NCBI GenBank assembly: GCA_016234155.1
Contig: JACRGZ010000127.1
Coordinates: 1 to 9,111 of the forward strand
Reading direction: 5' to 3'
From: Nitrospirota bacterium
GTDB lineage: Bacteria > Nitrospirota > 9FT-COMBO-42-15 > HDB-SIOI813
Length of the DNA stretch: 9,111 bases
Under the pieces are notes generated by a model. The model was not told the origin of the DNA. It did not search any database and saw nothing but the letters and a program-made list of their open reading frames with translations. How positions within the stretch are numbered: the first letter of the stretch is position 1; each line of letters opens with the position of its first letter. This document shows positions 6,248 through 9,111 of the stretch, one piece after another. Made by a program: the position numbers and the translations under genes.

Positions 6248-7909
6248 TTACCGCATCTCCACCACAGTTATAACCGCATCCCTCATCCCGTGTATCAACT
6301 TCTTGTCAAGGGGGCATATAGTGGCCATTATACCCCTCAGCCTTACATCCTCTCCTTCAACAAAATAGTATGGGCAGAGACGGACCCGGCCGGTCATTTT
6401 TTTAATGCTAGAAACCCCCTCACTCCATCCCTCTCCCCCTGCAAAACACCCCCCCACCTTTTTCCTCCCCCCCCTTGTGGGGGGAGGATATGGAGGGGGG
6501 TGGGGAGAGGGGGTATTCTCATCTAAATACATAATCTCCACATGTCTTCCCTTATGATACTCCTGCAATATATATGGCGTCCTGTCAAAGTTCTTCAGTG
6601 CCCTATCTATAGCCTCTCCCCATTCCTCTTTTGACACATCGTCCCCTATTACAACCCCTCTACTACCCCATGCAAGTTCTGAAAACCCGGATGGTTTTAT
6701 TACAAATGCCCTCTCGGTTTGTGTGGCCTCTGCCAGCTCTGTCCAGCGGGATACCGCCCTCCTGCCAACCTTAAGGCCCGGGATTATACCATATGGCGGC
6801 ATCTCTGCGGGGTCAAGTATCCATGTGCGGGGAAATATGTTACGGAGTTTAGAGCATACATCCTCGCCTAACTCACGGCGCCAATATCCCTCAAGCATAG
6901 GGTGATGAAACAGGGCATAAAGCATCTTCTCCTCAAGAAAGGGCTTAAACGGCGGGGTTACCGCCACCTCCTTCTTTTTCGCACTATACATGATCAATTC
7001 AACCTTCGGGATATTTTTCAGGTCAAAGAGTTCAAAGAATCTATAGACAACGTCAACTCTCAGTCGGCCACCCTTTTCACCTGAAAATCCTTGTTCACCC
7101 CTCACCCCCCGATAAATACTTCGGGGGCAAGCTCTATCCCTCTCCCCCTGCAAAACACCCCCCCACCTTTTTCCTCCCCCCCCTTGTGGGGGGAGGATAT
7201 GGAGGGGGGTGGGGAGAGGGGATTTATCAAGGTACAGCCCTTCTTCTGTAAATATCAACTCCCCCGGTTTAACAGCCAATGCCCTTCCACCCAAATCCTT
7301 AATCGCGCCTGCAAGCCACTCCATCTCGGGTCTGTAATCTTTAGACTCCTCAGAGACCACAATAGCAATCATAGGATCAGGCATCTGCGTAACAGACTTA
7401 AGCATGTTCAGAAAACCCTGGCTCATACCATCTTTTTCGCCAACAACTGTAAACCCATGGTCACTATATACCTTGTTAAGGTTGTCGGTTATCCCCATAC
7501 CTCCGGGTACAGAATCTAATTCAGTAGCAACCATTCCACCCTCTGTCAGGATAATATCAGGTCTGATAACGCCGGGAAGCAGGCCTTTTATCCTGTTCAT
7601 GCACGCATATTCTATAAGGGACCGGGGTTTCCCCTGGTTCAGATACCTGGCTATCCATCCCGGCTGCCTCCCATGTATACTTTCGTAATAGAGCTTGTTT
7701 GAAGCCTTATAAAACGAATGCAGGTCTCTCCCAAGCGATTCAATAAGTAAGAGTTCAGGTTCATCTATAAAGAAGGGTTCCGGTGAGATGCGCCACTGGC
7801 TGTACACATCGTCCCTAATATCTACAAGCTCATCGATAAGCCTCTCCCTGATAGAGAGACATCTTTCCATTTGGGTCCGGGATGTGATCTCTTCTCTCAT
7901 ATCTATCAT
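6248..7909 (-). CDS. ATP-grasp-like ligase of unknown substrate, carrying two in-frame repeat insertions
   Basis: A 553-residue protein with the look of the glutathionylspermidine-synthase/GshB-like part of the ATP-grasp superfamily. It has a substrate-side motif TEGGMVATELDSVPGGMGIT at 122-141, a nucleotide-binding AFVIKPSGFSELAWGSRGVVIGDD at 401-424 with a candidate phosphate-binding K405, the linker acid in YILQEY at 446-451, and a late EGEDVRLRGIMAT segment that may bring metal or phosphate ligands. Such enzymes join a carboxylate to an amine with ATP hydrolysis. I do not recognise the exact family, and the substrate is unknown. Two Pro/Gly/Arg-rich blocks, about residues 230-280 and 465-500, come from palindromic repeats; without them the protein would be roughly 465 residues. 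The gene starts 19 nt after the cytochrome stop. The start is uncertain: ATGs at 7909 and 7900 are both possible and neither has a good ribosome binding site. The downstream neighbour is kamA, which makes a substrate link with beta-lysine conceivable but unproven. Confidence 0.6.
   Translation of the reverse strand: MIDMREEITSRTQMERCLSIRERLIDELVDIRDDVYSQWRISPEPFFIDEPELLLIESLGRDLHSFYKASNKLYYESIHGRQPGWIARYLNQGKPRSLIEYACMNRIKGLLPGVIRPDIILTEGGMVATELDSVPGGMGITDNLNKVYSDHGFTVVGEKDGMSQGFLNMLKSVTQMPDPMIAIVVSEESKDYRPEMEWLAGAIKDLGGRALAVKPGELIFTEEGLYLDKSPLPTPLHILPPQGGGGKRWGGVLQGERDRACPRSIYRGVRGEQGFSGEKGGRLRVDVVYRFFELFDLKNIPKVELIMYSAKKKEVAVTPPFKPFLEEKMLYALFHHPMLEGYWRRELGEDVCSKLRNIFPRTWILDPAEMPPYGIIPGLKVGRRAVSRWTELAEATQTERAFVIKPSGFSELAWGSRGVVIGDDVSKEEWGEAIDRALKNFDRTPYILQEYHKGRHVEIMYLDENTPSPHPPPYPPPTRGGRKKVGGCFAGGEGWSEGVSSIKKMTGRVRLCPYYFVEGEDVRLRGIMATICPLDKKLIHGMRDAVITVVEMR
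6415..6513 (-). repeat. In-frame palindromic element, copy 1 (in the ATP-grasp gene)
   Basis: CCCCCTC at 6415-6421 is inverted as GAGGGGG at 6507-6513, giving 99 bp, exactly 33 codons. Inside, CCCTCTCCCC (6429-6438) pairs perfectly with GGGGAGAGGG (6502-6511), and CCTCCCCCC from 6464 pairs with GGGGGGAGG (6479-6487). It is read as the Pro-rich then Gly/Lys-rich block after YLDEN. Bases 6427-6512 are identical to copy 2 at 7136-7221. All three minus-strand frames are free of stops over this core. Confidence 0.9.
7098..7221 (-). repeat. In-frame palindromic element, copy 2 (same gene), with a nested hairpin
   Basis: Same orientation as copy 1 and identical to it over 86 bp (7136-7221 against 6427-6512). 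CCCCTC at 7098-7103 is inverted at 7216-7221. Compared with copy 1, the stretch between CCCCTC and ATCCCTC is 27 nt longer. The extra bases contain a hairpin CCCCCGA (7106-7112) / TCGGGGG (7121-7127). It is translated in a different frame from copy 1, giving PLPTPLHILPP and then GGGGKRWGGVLQG. It follows EEGLYLD and precedes RVDVVYRFFELFDL, which read as native sequence. Confidence 0.88.
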
Positions 7910-7928
7910 GTGAAGGTCTAAAGGTAAA

Positions 7929-8864
7929 TTACTGCATTGAGCTGCTACGGCCGGGGGAGGTCTGGGCCAGCTTTTTAACGGCTATATAGTCGTATGGAAT
8001 GTTATCTACTTTAGGGTTTCTCAAACCAAGCACATAGATAGTAAGGGCCTTTGCCTGCTCATCCGTAAACCCAAAATTCGGCATGATCGTCGCAGCAAAT
8101 TTTAACTCAGGATTTCCAGGGACAACCTTCTGGGGATTCAAGAAATGCTCGTATATCCATTGTGCCATAGTGTGCGGACCTTCTACGTGCTGGAAATCAT
8201 GGATCAGGAAAAAGGCAAGCTCTGTCTTGCTTCCAAGACCGGTCAGTTCAGGACCAATAGTCCCACCTTCACCATTTATAACGTGACATCCCCGGCAGCC
8301 ATATTGGTAGGTTAAATCCCTCCCTTTAAAAAAGGTTGCGGCATCCGGAAAAATATCCGCTGTAACAGACCTGTCATGAATATCCATATGGCACTTTGCA
8401 CATGAGGCCTGAGCAAACTCCTTTGTCAGAAGCTGGCGATTTAAGTGGTGAACAGCCCCATGCGTAGCCTCTACAACTACAACCTGGCCATCACCCTGGT
8501 GACACACGGTACAACCGAATTTCTCCACAGGGTGGGTCTTAAGGAAATCACCGGGATGTGTGGTAAACGGCTGGGGTTCAGTTACAAAGAGAGGATTACT
8601 CACCCCTGAATGACATGTCATACATCTATCTGTAGTATTCAATTGGGGAAGCCATGTCTGCTCTATCTTGATTGGGTTCTTGAGATAGGTCGGATCGTTC
8701 AGCTTTGACGCTAATTTTTCATTATAACTCCTCTGATACCGCATCCATTCCTGTCTATTTTCTCTATAGAATATTACTGAGGCTACGATTATGATAAAGA
8801 AAACAGCGGCGGCGAATACCTTATTCCGCCGCTTCGTAACCCCTTTTTCCCATTTATAATCCAT
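7929..8864 (-). CDS. Membrane-anchored tetraheme c-type cytochrome
   Basis: A 311-residue electron-transfer protein. One helix at about residues 17-33 anchors it with the bulk outside the cytoplasm; the positive KRRNK before the helix supports this, and the anchor probably stays uncleaved. Four CxxCH haem sites are present: C81-C84-H85, C118-C121-H122, C155-C158-H159 and C190-C193-H194. The last belongs to a class I cytochrome c fold, with GTIGPELTGLG after the haem and a candidate axial methionine, M261, in IMPNFGFTDEQAKALTIYVLGL. The first three sites lie in a His-rich region (THPGDFLKTHPVEKFGCTVCHQGDG) suited to bis-His ligation. Together with the tiny membrane peptide immediately upstream it may be part of a quinol-oxidising or terminal-oxidase complex whose other subunits lie beyond the right edge. 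That placement is inferred. AAAAGGG precedes the ATG but is close to it (2 nt). Confidence 0.92.
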   Translation of the reverse strand: MDYKWEKGVTKRRNKVFAAAVFFIIIVASVIFYRENRQEWMRYQRSYNEKLASKLNDPTYLKNPIKIEQTWLPQLNTTDRCMTCHSGVSNPLFVTEPQPFTTHPGDFLKTHPVEKFGCTVCHQGDGQVVVVEATHGAVHHLNRQLLTKEFAQASCAKCHMDIHDRSVTADIFPDAATFFKGRDLTYQYGCRGCHVINGEGGTIGPELTGLGSKTELAFFLIHDFQHVEGPHTMAQWIYEHFLNPQKVVPGNPELKFAATIMPNFGFTDEQAKALTIYVLGLRNPKVDNIPYDYIAVKKLAQTSPGRSSSMQ

Positions 8865-8873
8865 CGCCCTTTT

Positions 8874-8996
8874 CTATTTTCCGTTGTTGGTTTTTTTATA
8901 TAACCTCTCCATAAAACTGGAGAGGCCGATGATGGCAAATGTTATTATTGCAGTCGTTACTACAAAAAATATCCCTATACCAAATTTTTGCCACAT
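8874..8996 (-). CDS. Small single-helix membrane peptide (40 aa)
   Basis: A 40-codon frame beginning MWQKFGIGIFFVVTTAIITF and ending ERLYKKTNNGK before a TAG stop at 8874. Residues about 5-28 form one hydrophobic helix, followed by a basic tail, so the C-terminus is probably cytoplasmic. It ends 9 nt before the tetraheme cytochrome start, and AGGGTGG lies 7 nt before its ATG. The spacing and composition resemble the very small helper subunits of respiratory complexes. I do not recognise the family. The plus-strand frame over the same bases has no neighbouring support and is taken as a shadow. Confidence 0.6.
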   Translation of the reverse strand: MWQKFGIGIFFVVTTAIITFAIIGLSSFMERLYKKTNNGK

Positions 8997-9000
8997 ACCC

Positions 9001-9111
9001 TCACCACCCTATCATCAAGTTGACGCTCAAAAATGCCCACGACCCATTGCACTGGCCTTCGGCCGCAATGGGTGCCCCGAAGGAAGGACAAGGATTTGAG
9101 ACGAGGCGTAC
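9001..9111 (-). other. Right-edge stretch: hairpin and a reading frame open to the window end
   Basis: CCCATTGC at 9043-9050 is perfectly inverted as GCAATGGG at 9065-9072, with an inner GGCC-TTC-GGCC (9054-9064), so the region folds into a compact hairpin. On the minus strand one frame is open from the edge to a TGA at 9001-9003, four bases before the small-peptide ATG. It could therefore be the last 36 codons of an upstream gene. A second minus-strand frame is also open from the edge and runs on to a TAG inside the small-peptide gene. Neither translation resembles a protein I know. An intergenic repeat is at least as likely as a gene end. Confidence 0.35.

Noticed and set aside
6415..7221. 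Ordinary Pro-rich linkers as the explanation of the two blocks in the ATP-grasp protein
   Set aside because: The two blocks are identical as DNA but differ as protein because they are read in different frames, so selection on a protein linker cannot explain the identity.
7091..7519. Plus-strand 142-codon frame opposite the ATP-grasp gene
   Set aside because: Its first third is the repeat read backwards and the remainder is antisense to conserved ATP-grasp-like sequence.
8884..9099. Plus-strand 71-codon frame near the right edge
   Set aside because: It lies antisense to the small membrane peptide and the edge hairpin, has low-complexity Pro-rich translation and no ribosome binding site.

Overview
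This window looks like bacterial chromosome from a Gram-negative, respiratory, probably uncultured organism of the Nitrospirota / former-Deltaproteobacteria kind. That placement rests only on the style of the genes (a membrane-anchored tetraheme cytochrome c, a bacterial PEP carboxylase, a double-domain dCTP deaminase, a lysine-2,3-aminomutase-like radical SAM enzyme) and on the abundance of short palindromic repeats. It is an impression, not a demonstrated assignment.

Layout. The left 2.7 kb is the 3' part of a plus-strand phosphoenolpyruvate carboxylase gene (ppc) whose true start lies off the left edge. It converges on a minus-strand block across a 338-bp gap filled with two palindromic repeats. 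Read in its own direction (right to left), the block holds: a 40-residue single-helix peptide, a tetraheme cytochrome c, an uncharacterised ATP-grasp-like ligase, a KamA-family lysine 2,3-aminomutase, a two-domain dCTP deaminase, and a short membrane-anchored SurA_N/PpiD-N-like protein. The peptide and cytochrome are tightly coupled, and dcd and the chaperone-like gene are 18 nt apart. The ATP-grasp gene follows the cytochrome by 19 nt. Palindromic repeats occupy the two larger gaps (ATP-grasp/kamA and kamA/dcd). The genes do not form one obvious pathway: they cover anaplerotic carbon fixation, electron transfer, beta-lysine formation with a possible amide ligase, dUMP supply, and envelope protein folding.

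The most striking content is the repeats. At least seven palindromic elements of about six families lie in 9.1 kb, in nearly every sizeable gap and also inside two protein genes without breaking their frames. The ppc gene carries an insertion of exactly 61 codons, bounded by a 13-bp direct repeat, just before a conserved active-site strand. The ATP-grasp gene carries two copies of one element, identical over 86 bp and in the same orientation, yet translated in two different reading frames; one copy holds a further 27-bp nested hairpin. A 15-nt motif, GGATTTTCAGRWGAA, recurs beside three of the elements. The arrangement recalls protein-coding palindromic elements such as the Rickettsia palindromic elements, but these families look unrelated to those by sequence.
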